Positions 45,597-55,123 of a stretch of 64,000 bases of DNA are shown piece after piece. The notes under the pieces are model-generated. The model saw only the letters and a list, made by a program, of their open reading frames with translations. It did no database searches and was not told the origin of the DNA. The DNA comes from Candidatus Zhuqueibacterota bacterium (lineage in GTDB: Bacteria > Zhuqueibacterota > Zhuqueibacteria > Oceanimicrobiales > Oceanimicrobiaceae). The stretch spans positions 62,001 to 126,000 of the forward strand of contig JAJDAF010000008.1 of assembly GCA_029261995.1 (NCBI GenBank), in the 5' to 3' direction. Each line of letters opens with the position of its first letter. Within the stretch, counting starts at the first letter, position 1. The translations under genes were made by a program, and so were the position numbers.

Positions 45597-48176
45597 TCAT
45601 TCATATTTCAGACTATCCACAGGATTTGCAAAAGCGGCCCTTGTTGCCTGAAAACCTACCGTGACAAAAGCCAGAACCAGAGCAAGTGTCGCCGCGAGTA
45701 CAAACGTCTCAATGCCGATTCGCTGTCGATACGCGAAGCTGCTCAACCAATCGGTCATCGCATAATAAGCGATGGGCCATGCAATAATGTTTGCCAGTGA
45801 AACGAGTATGACGAACTCCTTCGTCAGCAGCCGCACGATGTTGAGTATCGATGCGCCGACAACTTTCCTGATGCCAATTTCTTTCGTGCGTTGTTCGGCC
45901 ATGAATGCTGACAAACCAAGCAAACCGAGGCAAACGATGAGTATTGCGAGAAACGTCGCATAGCTGAATATTTTTCCTAACTGTTGTTCAGCCCTGTACA
46001 TAGAATCGAATGCTTCATCAAGAAAATGATATTCGAAAGGAAGATCGGGAACAACAGCATGCATTTTATCTTCAATAAACTTGATTGTCCCAGGTAGATC
46101 GGGAGAATCCGACCTTAACCGGACGCAGATATAATTGCATTCATCGGGAGCCATGTAAATCGTTAGCGGCTTCATTCCATTACGAAGTGACTGGAAATGA
46201 AAATCTCTCACGACGCCAACGATTGTGCCCTCACGCAAACCGTCACGGGCGTTAAAGGAAAATCGCTTGCCAACAGGCGACTCGAGAGCCATTGCTGTTA
46301 TTGCGGTTTCATTTAGAATATAGCCTTCTGAAGCATCGGTTGTAATCTTCTTCGAAAAACTTCTGCCTTGGACCATCTCCATATTCAGTGTCGTAACAAA
46401 ATCGTGGTCAACAAGAACGCGGTTCATCGCCAGATCCTCTTCCGCGGTTCTGCCTTCCCAATCAAAGCCACTGTTGCTTTTCGCGATATTTGTCGGAAGC
46501 TCCGAGGTTGCAGTAACACTCAAGACATTGGGGTTCTGCAGCAACTCAGCTTTGAATGAGTTGTACTGCTGCTTCAGATTCCCCCGCATCCTCAACCAGA
46601 GTATTTCCTCTTTGTTGTAACCCAATTCCTTTGTTCTCATAAATTCGAGTTGACTTGAAACAACAGCTGTGCAAATAATCAGGAGAATAGACAAGGAAAA
46701 TTGCGTCACAACCAGAATCTTTCTGAACCAGGTTTTGTCCACGCCCTTGTTTTGGGGAGAAAAAAGAAATGTTCCCCTCAACATCTTGACCGGTCTGAAG
46801 GAGGCAAGAAAGAAGGCTGGATAGCTTCCGGATAGAATGCCGGTCAATAGACTCAGCCCTATCAATGCGAGAATGAGCTGTCCATTGGTAAATAGATCTA
46901 CGGATATCTGCTTTCCAGACAGTGAATTGAAAGCGGGGAGCAATAAGAACACCAAAGCGATGGCAAGAACACACGATAATAGTGATAGCAGAACCGACTC
47001 GCAAAGAAATTGTCTGGTGATGTCTGACTTATTCGCCCCGACCACTTTTCGCAAGCCAACTTCTTTTACTCGGTTACCGGACCGTGCGGTTGTCAGGTTC
47101 ATGAAGTTTATGCACGCTATAACCAGAATGAATATGGCCACAAGAGAGAAAATGTAGATGTATTTTACTCTTCCCCCTTCTCCGGCCAGACCGAAGAGGT
47201 GGATTCGTGCGAGTGGCTGTAGACGCAGCGCAATATTTTCTTGCGGGAGATGTTGATCCGCAAGGCTGGCTAGCTTTTGCTCCACATCTGCAGGCGTCGT
47301 ATTCTCTAGAAGCTGAACATACGTATTGAGCTGAAACCGACCCCAATTCCCGGGGTCACGATCCTGCTGTATAAAACGTTGCATGGGTAGAAGAAAATCG
47401 AATTGAATTGTAGAATTCCTGGGAACGTTGTGCAGAACGCCTGCGACTCTGTAATCATCTTCATTGTCGATCCTCAATACCTTCCCCAGTGGATTCTCAT
47501 GACCAAAATATTTCTGACTCACCTCCTCCGTAATGACAATCGAGAATGGATCATCAAAGGCCGTCTCCGGTTCACCTTTAACAAACGGAAATGTGAACAT
47601 GCTGAGGAATGATGGGTCGACAAAGGCTCCTCTTTCTCTGAATCGTTTGTCTTTTCGCACAATCAGGCTGACAACGGAGCTTATTCTTGCAGAATTGATG
47701 ACTTCAGGAAAGTCCTGCTCAAGCGCGGGAGCAACAGGAATTGAAGTGTTATCCCAAAGAAGATCGTACTGATCGTCTTCAATGAAAACAAGAGACAAAT
47801 TGTCTGCATTCTTATGAAATCTATCATAACCGAGTTCGTCGTGAACCCATAATAAAATAAGAATGCATGCGGACATCCCGACTGCCAGGCCGGCAATGTT
47901 GATAAAAGAATAGCCTTTGGATTTATTCAGGTTGCGCAGTGCAATCTTCAGGTAGTTGGCAAACATAAAGATACTCCAATAGATTGAGTTCCTCAGGAGC
48001 GAAGGTACGAGTTTGAGGATTTGACCCCAGAGCCAGATGTTGGCCCCGACATGACCATGGTTTTGAAAGCGACTCTGATAGATTTCTTCGAAATCACCGA
48101 CTAGCGAATTATGATCTATGTTGACGACCAGTTGCTTGAGAAGCCAGATGGCAATTCTTGGCGTTTGGGGGTTCAT
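45597..48176 (-). CDS. FtsX-like/MacB-type ABC transporter permease with prefix domain
   Basis: An 859-aa permease. A short cytoplasmic prefix (LLKQLVVNIDHNSLVGDFEEIY, the permease-prefix type) precedes NYLKIALRNLNKSKGYSFIN, then a first transmembrane helix, a MacB-like periplasmic domain, and two FtsX-type helix blocks: one at about 325-470 with FMNLTTARSGNRVKEVGLRK and one at the C-terminus with AEQRTKEIGIRKVVGAS. A central transmembrane helix and a second periplasmic domain give the duplicated architecture. No ATPase gene is nearby. It follows the PadR gene after 13 bases, a common pairing in this group of bacteria, so PadR probably controls it. Confidence 0.9.
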   Translation of the reverse strand: MNPQTPRIAIWLLKQLVVNIDHNSLVGDFEEIYQSRFQNHGHVGANIWLWGQILKLVPSLLRNSIYWSIFMFANYLKIALRNLNKSKGYSFINIAGLAVGMSACILILLWVHDELGYDRFHKNADNLSLVFIEDDQYDLLWDNTSIPVAPALEQDFPEVINSARISSVVSLIVRKDKRFRERGAFVDPSFLSMFTFPFVKGEPETAFDDPFSIVITEEVSQKYFGHENPLGKVLRIDNEDDYRVAGVLHNVPRNSTIQFDFLLPMQRFIQQDRDPGNWGRFQLNTYVQLLENTTPADVEQKLASLADQHLPQENIALRLQPLARIHLFGLAGEGGRVKYIYIFSLVAIFILVIACINFMNLTTARSGNRVKEVGLRKVVGANKSDITRQFLCESVLLSLLSCVLAIALVFLLLPAFNSLSGKQISVDLFTNGQLILALIGLSLLTGILSGSYPAFFLASFRPVKMLRGTFLFSPQNKGVDKTWFRKILVVTQFSLSILLIICTAVVSSQLEFMRTKELGYNKEEILWLRMRGNLKQQYNSFKAELLQNPNVLSVTATSELPTNIAKSNSGFDWEGRTAEEDLAMNRVLVDHDFVTTLNMEMVQGRSFSKKITTDASEGYILNETAITAMALESPVGKRFSFNARDGLREGTIVGVVRDFHFQSLRNGMKPLTIYMAPDECNYICVRLRSDSPDLPGTIKFIEDKMHAVVPDLPFEYHFLDEAFDSMYRAEQQLGKIFSYATFLAILIVCLGLLGLSAFMAEQRTKEIGIRKVVGASILNIVRLLTKEFVILVSLANIIAWPIAYYAMTDWLSSFAYRQRIGIETFVLAATLALVLAFVTVGFQATRAAFANPVDSLKYE

Positions 48177-48189
48177 TTATTCATCCAAT

Positions 48190-48507
48190 TCATCTAATGG
48201 TTCCCAGATTTGGATAGTCTTCCCATATCCGGTCGTGGATTTTTTTCGAGTCTTCAAGTGTGGCCATCCCGTCTTTGGTAATTTCGTAGTACTTTTTCCG
48301 CATTCCACCACGAACGGCGGTGGGCTCTCCTTTGTACGAATGCAGCAGTCCCCTCTTTGTCAGCCGATCCAAAGTGAAATATACGACCCCAACAGCCACC
48401 TTGCTCTCTGTAACGTTTTCAAGGTGTTCATAGACATTGACCCCGTAAGCCTTGCCTCTGAACTTCCAGACCGCGAGCAGAATCTGATCCTCCAGTTTTG
48501 TCAGCAT
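48190..48507 (-). CDS. PadR-family transcriptional regulator
   Basis: A 105-aa winged-helix protein: LEDQILLAVWKFRGKAYGVN, VGVVYFTLDRLTKRGLLHS and AVRGGMRKKYYEITKDG are the PadR helix, recognition helix and wing. The start at 48507 has AAGGAC 8 bases upstream and gives the usual N-terminus MLTKLEDQ; the frame extends to 48543. It is co-oriented with and immediately upstream of the permease. A 15-bp imperfect inverted repeat lies 33 bases upstream, a likely autoregulatory operator. Confidence 0.9.
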   Translation of the reverse strand: MLTKLEDQILLAVWKFRGKAYGVNVYEHLENVTESKVAVGVVYFTLDRLTKRGLLHSYKGEPTAVRGGMRKKYYEITKDGMATLEDSKKIHDRIWEDYPNLGTIR

Positions 48508-48539
48508 GTTGCTTGTCCTTGTCGATTCAATATATTTTA

Positions 48540-48595
48540 TCACAAATTATGAAAGAATAAACGCCCGGCATTTATCATTGTTTCATGTTTTGTGA
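48540..48595. promoter_or_regulatory. Inverted-repeat operator candidate between padR-like and divergent gene
   Basis: TCACAAATTATGAAA (48540-48554) and TTTCATGTTTTGTGA (48581-48595) are inverted copies matching at 13 of 15 positions, 26 bases apart. On the minus strand a TAAAAT -10-like box overlaps the proximal half. PadR proteins typically bind such AT-rich palindromes at their own promoter. Confidence 0.5.
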
Positions 48596-48686
48596 AAAAA
48601 TATTGCAAGGTTAGTTCTTTGGCCCTGATAGGCAATCACGGAACCACAGCGACTGCAGACCGTTTCATCCTAAAACGGAGGCAGCT

Positions 48687-49559
48687 ATGACACCCAATTC
48701 CCGTCGCTTCGTCCCTGCGATTGTGAACCCACACCTGATATTGCTTTTCGTCGTTTGCATCTTGTGCTGGCAATCCTCGCTGGCACCGCGGCTGGCCGCA
48801 CAGGAAGAAAAAGCATCGCCATGCCGAGACCGGCTAAGACTCGACAGCGAATGTGCCCGCGAACTGGCGCTGCGCCGAAAGCAGTTTATAGATGACGCCA
48901 TTGCTGCTTTCGCCGCCATTGCCGATGATGACTCCATTCCGACATTTCGGCTGCAGGCGCCGAACGACTCCATATTCTATCTGACGCCGGAAAACATCGG
49001 GCGCGTTCCTTATCTCGGCCCGGACCCTTTCGCTGATGAATTTCACCGCAAAATGTCAGATGTGCCGCCCATGTTCAAGCTCAACCATCTCGTTGGTGGC
49101 ATTGCTGCGGCTATCCAAAAATGGAAAAAGGAGCACAGGAATTCATGGCCAATTCCGGATGACACGGAAATCGATGTCCTGAAGGTGCTCTGGAGCAAAC
49201 AAACGGCCACGGGCAGTGAAATCTACGCCCTGGTCGATACATCGATTCAATTGTCTTCGGAAGACTTGCAGGCAAAGCTGAAGCAGATGGTAGGTCGGGG
49301 ATTTGTTGACCGAAAGCTGATCTCTCCTTTTCAGGAATTCAAACTCTCGGGCATTTTTGCAATCGAACTCAACTCAAAGAATCGCAAGAACCGAGTTTTT
49401 GTATATTGGCCCGCAGTGAGCCGAGAGAAGTTGGTCGCGTACCTGGACTCGCAGCGATATGGGCGTTCCACCATTGCCGCTGATGAACGCAAGCTTGCGG
49501 CGTTGGACAGGCGACTGGAGCGAAGCCTCTACCGGTTGGCACAAAGAAGAATGTTTTGA
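48687..49559 (+). CDS. Exported or membrane-tethered protein with winged-helix-like region
   Basis: A 290-aa protein with an N-terminal hydrophobic segment (LILLFVVCILCW) that could be a signal peptide or an anchor. Around 160-220 it reads EIDVLKVLWSKQTATGSEIY then LQAKLKQMVGRGFVDRKLIS, which looks like a BlaI/PadR-type winged helix, although most of the protein would lie outside the cytoplasm if the N-terminus is cleaved. The C-terminus is basic and helical. GGAGG lies 5 bases before the ATG. It is divergent from the PadR gene and shares its control region. Confidence 0.6.
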   Translation: MTPNSRRFVPAIVNPHLILLFVVCILCWQSSLAPRLAAQEEKASPCRDRLRLDSECARELALRRKQFIDDAIAAFAAIADDDSIPTFRLQAPNDSIFYLTPENIGRVPYLGPDPFADEFHRKMSDVPPMFKLNHLVGGIAAAIQKWKKEHRNSWPIPDDTEIDVLKVLWSKQTATGSEIYALVDTSIQLSSEDLQAKLKQMVGRGFVDRKLISPFQEFKLSGIFAIELNSKNRKNRVFVYWPAVSREKLVAYLDSQRYGRSTIAADERKLAALDRRLERSLYRLAQRRMF

Positions 49560-49661
49560 TGGGATTATCTGGTCGTTGAATCTGAAGTTGTCACAAGGCT
49601 GGTGGCATGCAGCTCAGGGCGAACTTAAAGCCTTTTGTGCTTGCCACCAACGACGCAATTA

Positions 49662-50240
49662 CTAAATGTCTTTTTCCGTCTCCACAATTCGCCCCACAAG
49701 TCCATAGTCGATTCCTTCTTGTGCAGACATCCAATAATTTCTTTCCGAATCTTCGCTGACTCGTTTGAGCGGCTGGCCCGTCGCCTCCGCAAATGTCGCA
49801 TCGAGACGCTGGCGCATTTTGATGATCTCCCTGGCTTCAATCTCCAGGTCGGAAGCACTGCCCTGCACGCCACCGAGCGGCTGATGAATCATGAAACGCG
49901 TGTGTGGCAAGGCAAGGCGATTTTCGACCGGCGGTGCGGAGTAGATGAGTGCGCCGGCGCTGGCAACCCAACCCGTGCCAATGACCTTGACCGGGGCCGT
50001 GCAAAAACGAATCATATCGAAAATAGTATCACCCGATTCGACGTGGCCACCCTGCGAATTGATGTATATTTTGATTTCATCGTTCGATTCTGCGGACAGG
50101 ATAAACAGCTTCTCCGTGACTTCGCGCGCTACATCCTGATTGATGCCGCCATAAATGAGCACTGTGCGCTGTTGCAGCAGTTTCTCCTCGATCATGGCAC
50201 GGTGATCTCTATTATTTGCAGCTTGCAGAACGGTTTCCAT
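49662..50240 (-). CDS. clpP: ATP-dependent Clp protease proteolytic subunit
   Basis: A 192-aa peptidase S14. The catalytic triad is Ser94 in WVASAGALIY, His119 in RFMIHQPLGG and Asp164 in SEDSERNYWMSAQE. INSQGGHVESGDTIFD is the family substrate-binding strand. It lacks a long propeptide. It forms the barrel that degrades proteins delivered by ClpX or ClpA; no such ATPase gene is adjacent. AAGGAGG precedes the ATG. Convergent with the 290-aa gene; an inverted repeat at 49599-49650 between them could form a hairpin but lacks a T-run. Confidence 0.93.
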   Translation of the reverse strand: METVLQAANNRDHRAMIEEKLLQQRTVLIYGGINQDVAREVTEKLFILSAESNDEIKIYINSQGGHVESGDTIFDMIRFCTAPVKVIGTGWVASAGALIYSAPPVENRLALPHTRFMIHQPLGGVQGSASDLEIEAREIIKMRQRLDATFAEATGQPLKRVSEDSERNYWMSAQEGIDYGLVGRIVETEKDI

Positions 50241-50284
50241 TTATTATGCCTCCTTACAATTGGGTTATCCTTAACTGAGCGTCC

Positions 50285-50313
50285 AAAATAAGCAATCTCC
50301 CTGTTCAGTTCAA
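50285..50313 (-). promoter_or_regulatory. Candidate sigma70-type promoter of clpP
   Basis: On the minus strand TTGAAC, a 17-base spacer and TATTTT lie 44 bases before the clpP ATG. Each box matches consensus at 4 of 6 positions. Confidence 0.35.
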
Positions 50314-50428
50314 GAGAAAAGAACTTAACAAGCGGCTAATTTGAGATGAAATCTGACTTCTTGAACCGGCCTGCTCAACTGCGGCGCCACTGACGCGCGG
50401 CCACGGCTGATATCACAAAAAGCGCAAC

Positions 50429-50806
50429 TCAATGGCCGAGCCCGATTAGCCGTATCAAGTAGGGCCCGAATACCAGAACGCCCACCAGCGCTGCTGCGAT
50501 TGCGGCCAGCAAAACGCCGCCCGCAGCGACATCTTTCGCCCGGCCGACACACGTATTTTGCTCCGGAATCGTAGCATCGGCCAGACATTCGACTGCCGTG
50601 TTCAAGGCCTCGGCGGCCCATACAAGGCCCATGGCAAGGATGACTGCAGTCCACTCGGCCCGAGTCAACATAAAGTAGATGCCCCCAAAAACGACGGCCA
50701 GCGTTGCGCCGAAATGAATTCGGGCGTTGATCTGGCTTTTGACCAGAAACCCTATGCCACGAAAGGCATGTTTGAAGCTCGTAAAGCGATTGATGTATTT
50801 GGTCAT
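50429..50806 (-). CDS. dgkA: Diacylglycerol/undecaprenol kinase, DgkA type
   Basis: A 125-aa integral membrane kinase with three helices. The family signature EALNTAVECLADAT followed by RAKDVAAGGVLLAAIAAALV contains the acidic and Lys-Asp residues that bind Mg-ATP and substrate. N-terminal FKHAFRGIGFLVKSQINARIH is the usual amphipathic segment. It phosphorylates undecaprenol or diacylglycerol, for recycling of the lipid carrier. Same strand as clpP, which lies about 190 bases downstream with its own candidate promoter. Confidence 0.92.
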   Translation of the reverse strand: MTKYINRFTSFKHAFRGIGFLVKSQINARIHFGATLAVVFGGIYFMLTRAEWTAVILAMGLVWAAEALNTAVECLADATIPEQNTCVGRAKDVAAGGVLLAAIAAALVGVLVFGPYLIRLIGLGH

Positions 50807-51195
50807 GGTAGTTCGCTCAGTTTGTCAGGCCTACAGATAAGAATCTGCCGCGCAAAAGTCAAATGATGCGTTTGCCCCGGGTGCATGGCAACCTGTAAGG
50901 ACCGAGTGCACTATTTGGATGCACTGCAATATCCTCTGTGGAAAAGCAGCCTCCTGCTCCATCCGAGGTCAGGAGATGAGTCCTGTGCCTTTTGCTAGCT
51001 TTGTGCGGCTGCAGCAGCGACCTTATGGCGCTCTGGCACGCGTGGGAGAATTCAGTCGTGGTTACTGGGCTCGCCGCACTTTCGCTGGCGCTGGTGGTTT
51101 CTCGTTTCGCTAACCCTGGTATCAGTTCTTGTGCAGGCGGTCCGCGGCTATCCCGTGGACAAGGAAGAAGGTAGGGCCCAGGTTGACCGGGAGCT
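50807..51195. other. Intergenic region, nothing recognised
   Basis: 389 bases between dgkA and the DUF1579-like gene. Several frames are open but show no ribosome binding site, known motif or repeat. Confidence 0.4.
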
Positions 51196-51765
51196 TCAAT
51201 CGGTGCTCGATGGCTCGGTCTTGCGCTGGTAGTGAATGTTCCATACGTCCGCCCAGGTCTTGCCACCATCGTCTGATCGCTGCCAATCCCAATCCAGCGA
51301 ACTCTGCTCAATGTTGTTGAAGACCATTCTGGAAACGCGTGTCTTGCCGTCCCGTTCAAAAGGTTCGGTTCTCAATTCCATCGCGCCATTTTTGAATTCA
51401 CCCGTGAACAGCAAGTAGCTGCCTTGGTTGTCCACCCATGTCTGCTGCCAGAGCCCGGTTTTCGTGTTGTAGACGGAGACGCTGCTGCCATCAAAATTGC
51501 CCTCGGGAAATCGAAATTCCTCCTGGATAATACAGTCTCCAAGAACGCGGTTAATGGTGTTGGTTCCTTTGCCCAGCTTGCCTTTTTCTCCTCCCCATTG
51601 TTCAGCAGGCCAGGAGAGTTCCCACTCCCCAAGCCAGAAGTCAAACTGTTTGCCTTCGGGTGTGTCGCAGGGACGCGTCGTTTGTTGACTTTGCCCGTGC
51701 GCTGAGCCAATCGCCAACAGGAAAAACAGGGAAAGAGCGACCGGAACTGCTATAAAGTGAGTCAT
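51196..51765 (-). CDS. Secreted DUF1579-like protein
   Basis: A 189-aa protein with a signal peptide (LSLFFLLAIGSAHG). The start of the mature domain FDFWLGEWELSW, the CIIQEEFRFPEG strand, SVSVYNTKTGLWQQTWVDNQ and the closing WADVWNIHYQRK follow the pattern of the DUF1579/lipocalin-like family found in many environmental bacteria. Function unknown; it probably binds a small hydrophobic ligand by analogy to the fold. Single gene. Confidence 0.7.
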   Translation of the reverse strand: MTHFIAVPVALSLFFLLAIGSAHGQSQQTTRPCDTPEGKQFDFWLGEWELSWPAEQWGGEKGKLGKGTNTINRVLGDCIIQEEFRFPEGNFDGSSVSVYNTKTGLWQQTWVDNQGSYLLFTGEFKNGAMELRTEPFERDGKTRVSRMVFNNIEQSSLDWDWQRSDDGGKTWADVWNIHYQRKTEPSSTD

Positions 51766-52254
51766 GTACTACTCCATTTTTTTGCGTACGAAGCAACATA
51801 GCGTTTATTGCAATTGATCTCAACCCTGCACAGACGGTAATTAGGTTTGAGATGATGACGGGGCATTTTGAGAATTTAAGAGGCAAATGGGAGAATCCTG
51901 TAATCATCCTGAGCACATGGTTTCTAACAGTTGTGTCTGCGACGCTTTCTGAAATAGAGTCTTGATTTTTTTGGTTCTGTGTGCTAGATTAAATATGTTT
52001 CCCACGTGCTCCGCAACAGACGCGAAACACAGCAAGGTGGCTGGTATGGGCAAGAAGGTTGTGGACTTGAATATTCAGGCTAACGCGTACTGCAGAATGG
52101 CTCCGTGTTCTTCAGTAGATTTACGCTTGTGCTTTTCCAGGCGATCGATAACTTCATTGGTTTGGAGGTGATCGATGCCGTCCTGTAAGTCGTCTTCGAT
52201 CATCGCCATAACGCGGTTTCTCAATTGCCGGTATGTCAAAACACGGGAGAAGCA
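51766..52254. other. Intergenic region before the DUF3616 gene
   Basis: No gene supported. At 51962-51990 TTGATT, a 17-base spacer and TAGATT form a weak sigma70-like promoter pointing towards 52255. The distance to the gene (about 260 bases) is long. Confidence 0.3.
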
Positions 52255-53319
52255 TTGATTATCACGACCTCATTGGCCGCGCTTTCATTGTTTTGGTCTT
52301 GTGGCCATTCGGTCTCTGGTGGGGCCAGCCGTGCGCAAGCCAACAATGCGATCCGCCAAACCTACGCAGGCATCTGTGACGCTTCCGCGGCTGTTGCTAT
52401 CGATGAGCATCGTTTTCTCGTGGCCGAAGATGAGATAGATATTCTCAGACTCTACCGCAATGACCAAGGCTCTGGGGCTGCCTTACAATCCTTCGACATA
52501 TCCGATAAGCTGAGAGACAACCCCAACCGGGAGTGCGACATCGAAGGTGCTGTGAGAATCGGAGCCCGGATCTTCTGGATTTCTTCGCACGGCCGCAACA
52601 AAGATGGCAAACGCCGTCCGAATCGGCACCGGTTTTTCGCTACGGATATCAAGGTTGCCCCGGATAGCATCGCTCTGACATGGGTTGGCCGCTATGACGA
52701 CCTTATCCGGGACCTGCTGGCGTCAAAAAACTGGGACCAGCCTGAAGCGCAGGCCACCACCACCGTCATCCAGGCAGTGGCGAAAGCTGCAAGGCTGTCG
52801 TCGAAAAAATCATCCCGGCTGGCGCCGAAGAGTCAAGGCCTGAACATCGAGGCGTTGGCAGCTACCGAAGACGGGAAAGGGCTGTTGGTCGGTTTTCGCA
52901 ATCCGGCTCCGGCCCGCAGGGCAATGGTCGTTCAGTTGCAGAACCCCGGTGCGCTTCTTGCGCAATTGCAGGAAAGCGCGCATTTCGGCCGGGCATTTCT
53001 TCTCGACCTTCATGGACTTGGTCTGCGCTCTATGGCTTACTCGGTGCGGCACCAAGCCTATCTCATCATTGCTGGACCGGCTGACAGCGGTGGACCTTTC
53101 AAAGTGTTCAAATGGGCGCGCGGAAGTGTCCCCGTGGCGCTCAGGGAGCTCGAATCCGTTCCGGACTCGAGCCCGGAAGCTTTGGTGGTCTACCCCGGCA
53201 GTCGAGGCATCCAGATTCTGTACGACGAGGGCACGAAACTCATCGACAGCGCCAAGTGCAAAGATCTGCCGCTCCACCAGAGAAGTTTCACCGGCAACTG
53301 GCTGCAATTGCGGAAATAG
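52255..53319 (+). CDS. DUF3616-type exported protein
   Basis: A 354-aa protein with the DUF3616 signature: GICDASAAVAID, FLVAEDEIDILRLY, CDIEGAVRIGARIFWISSHG, LNIEALAATEDGKGLLVGFR and later FLLDLHGLGLRSM. It probably folds as a beta-propeller-like repeat. I prefer TTG 52255, with GGGAG 5 bases upstream and a hydrophobic N-terminus (SLAALSLFWSC), over TTG 52225. A cysteine after the hydrophobic stretch could be a weak lipobox. Enzymatic activity unknown. thpR follows after 15 bases. Confidence 0.78.
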   Translation: MIITTSLAALSLFWSCGHSVSGGASRAQANNAIRQTYAGICDASAAVAIDEHRFLVAEDEIDILRLYRNDQGSGAALQSFDISDKLRDNPNRECDIEGAVRIGARIFWISSHGRNKDGKRRPNRHRFFATDIKVAPDSIALTWVGRYDDLIRDLLASKNWDQPEAQATTTVIQAVAKAARLSSKKSSRLAPKSQGLNIEALAATEDGKGLLVGFRNPAPARRAMVVQLQNPGALLAQLQESAHFGRAFLLDLHGLGLRSMAYSVRHQAYLIIAGPADSGGPFKVFKWARGSVPVALRELESVPDSSPEALVVYPGSRGIQILYDEGTKLIDSAKCKDLPLHQRSFTGNWLQLRK

Positions 53320-53334
53320 AAAATCCTGAAGTCA

Positions 53335-53925
53335 GTGTTGCACATCGCTTACATCTCACCAGGAGACAGGCCAATCAGAACATTCATTGCAATCGAGATT
53401 CCTGCCTCGGTTCATGAGCGCATTGCCGCCGTGCAGGACAAGTTGAGACCTGAACGTGAACGCGTCAGTTGGACCAAACCGGGGAATATTCACCTGACGC
53501 TCAAATTTCTCGGTGATGTGGATGGTAGCGCGATTCCAGCCATTCAGGAGTCTCTCACATACTTACTGTCGGATCAGAAGCGTTGCAAATTTCAGATAGG
53601 CGGACTGGGAGCTTTCCCCAATATGCGGAAAGCCAGGGTCCTGTGGGTTGGTGTGATTGACGCCACGGGCGGGCTGAGTCGTCTGGCAAAAATGGTGGAT
53701 CGCGCATTAATTCCTTTGGGATTCTCTGCAGAAAATCGTAAATTCACGCCGCATTTGACCTTAGGTCGGGTCAAATCTCAATTGGGCAGTGCATTTGTCC
53801 GAAAATTCAACGACATCACTTTTCCTGAGGTGGACGCTCTCGCTGAAGAGATCGTGCTCATGAAAAGCGACTTGCAACCGACAGGCGCGGTCTACACGCC
53901 ACTGCACCAGGTGCGACTGGCCTGA
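53335..53925 (+). CDS. thpR: RNA 2',3'-cyclic phosphodiesterase (LigT/ThpR family)
   Basis: A 2H phosphoesterase of about 180-196 aa with both catalytic HxTx motifs, HLTLKFLG and HLTLGRVK. It hydrolyses 2',3'-cyclic phosphates at RNA ends and can ligate tRNA halves in reverse. The family start is usually MRTFIAIE; here that position has ATC (53374) with a good AGGAG 8 bases upstream, and the nearest standard start in frame is the GTG at 53335, used here. It is followed by recA. Confidence 0.88.
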   Translation: MLHIAYISPGDRPIRTFIAIEIPASVHERIAAVQDKLRPERERVSWTKPGNIHLTLKFLGDVDGSAIPAIQESLTYLLSDQKRCKFQIGGLGAFPNMRKARVLWVGVIDATGGLSRLAKMVDRALIPLGFSAENRKFTPHLTLGRVKSQLGSAFVRKFNDITFPEVDALAEEIVLMKSDLQPTGAVYTPLHQVRLA

Positions 53926-54032
53926 AATCATCTCTGGCCGTCGAACCTGAAAAGGAAGACGAAGACTTCGACTATTAGTCTCGACAAATGAATCAAAGAT
54001 ATCGTTCAACACCCATCAAAAGGAGGGAAGAA

Positions 54033-55103
54033 ATGAGCGAGGATAAAAGCGACAAGCAAAAGGCTCTGGATCTGGCCATGGCCCAAATCGACCGGCAATT
54101 TGGTAAAGGCTCAATCATGCGGTTGGGCGACGACAAAGCGCAGGTGGGCATCGAGGCCATTCCAACCGGTTCAATTTCGCTGGATGCGGCGCTGGGAATT
54201 GGTGGCGTACCAAGGGGCAGGATTATCGAGGTTTACGGGCCAGAGTCGTCAGGCAAGACCACGCTGACGCTGCACATCCTCGCTGAGGCGCAAAAGCGCG
54301 GAGGACTGGCTGCTTTTATCGATGCCGAGCACGCGCTGGATGCCAAATACGCCAAGAACCTCGGCGTGGATACCGAGAATCTGCTCATCTCGCAACCCGA
54401 CACGGGTGAGCAAGCCCTGGAAATTACGGAAACCCTGGTGCGTAGCGGCGCTCTGGATGTCGTGGTCATCGATTCGGTTGCCGCCCTGGTTCCGAAAGCG
54501 GAAATTGAAGGCGAAATGGGCGATGCGCAAATGGGATTGCAGGCCCGGCTGATGTCACAAGCCATGCGCAAGCTGGCCGGCATCACCAGCAAGTCACACA
54601 CCAGTGTGATTTTCATCAACCAACTGCGTGAGAAAATCGGCGTCATGTTCGGCAACCCGGAGACCACCACCGGCGGCCGGGCCCTGAAATTCTACGCTTC
54701 TGTTCGCATGGATATTCGGCGCACTGCCTCCATAAAAGACAGCGAGAATATTATCGGAAATCGCACGCGCGTCAAGGTTGTGAAGAATAAAACCGCGCCG
54801 CCGTTCCGTGAAGCGGAATTCGATATCATGTACGGTACCGGCATTTCCCGAGAGGGTGATTTGATCGATGTTGCGGTCAAACACGACATCATCCAAAAGA
54901 GTGGCACCTGGTTTTCTTACGGTGAAGAACGTCTCGGCCAGGGTCGCGAGAATGTCAAAAAGTACTTGATTGAGAACGCGGATCTGCTCAAGAAAATCAA
55001 CAAGCAGGTGCGTGAGGCCCTTGGCATGCTCAAAAAAGCGGAAGCTGAAAAGGCGGCCGGCGAGAAAGTCAAGGGCAATGGCAAGACTGTCGCTCAAGAT
55101 TAA
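54033..55103 (+). CDS. recA: Recombinase A
   Basis: A 356-aa RecA with Walker [10 protein letters not shown], Walker [10 protein letters not shown], the loop region [19 protein letters not shown] and the [20 protein letters not shown] signature. It forms the recombination filament on single-stranded DNA and activates the SOS response. AAAAGGAGGG 6 bases upstream fixes the ATG at 54033; the frame is open to 53988. A small palindrome CGAAGACTTCG lies about 70 bases before it, but I cannot assign it to LexA. recX follows 20 bases later. Confidence 0.98.
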   Translation: MSEDKSDKQKALDLAMAQIDRQFGKGSIMRLGDDKAQVGIEAIPTGSISLDAALGIGGVPRGRIIEVYGPESSGKTTLTLHILAEAQKRGGLAAFIDAEHALDAKYAKNLGVDTENLLISQPDTGEQALEITETLVRSGALDVVVIDSVAALVPKAEIEGEMGDAQMGLQARLMSQAMRKLAGITSKSHTSVIFINQLREKIGVMFGNPETTTGGRALKFYASVRMDIRRTASIKDSENIIGNRTRVKVVKNKTAPPFREAEFDIMYGTGISREGDLIDVAVKHDIIQKSGTWFSYGEERLGQGRENVKKYLIENADLLKKINKQVREALGMLKKAEAEKAAGEKVKGNGKTVAQD

Positions 55104-55123
55104 CCGTCTCTTTCGGAGCAGAG

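Noticed and set aside
49599-49650. Terminator between the 290-aa gene and clpP
   Set aside because: An 11-of-13 inverted repeat is present but the loop is long and no T-run follows on either strand.
53960-54032. LexA box before recA
   Set aside because: A short palindrome CGAAGACTTCG exists, but it does not match a LexA site I can name.
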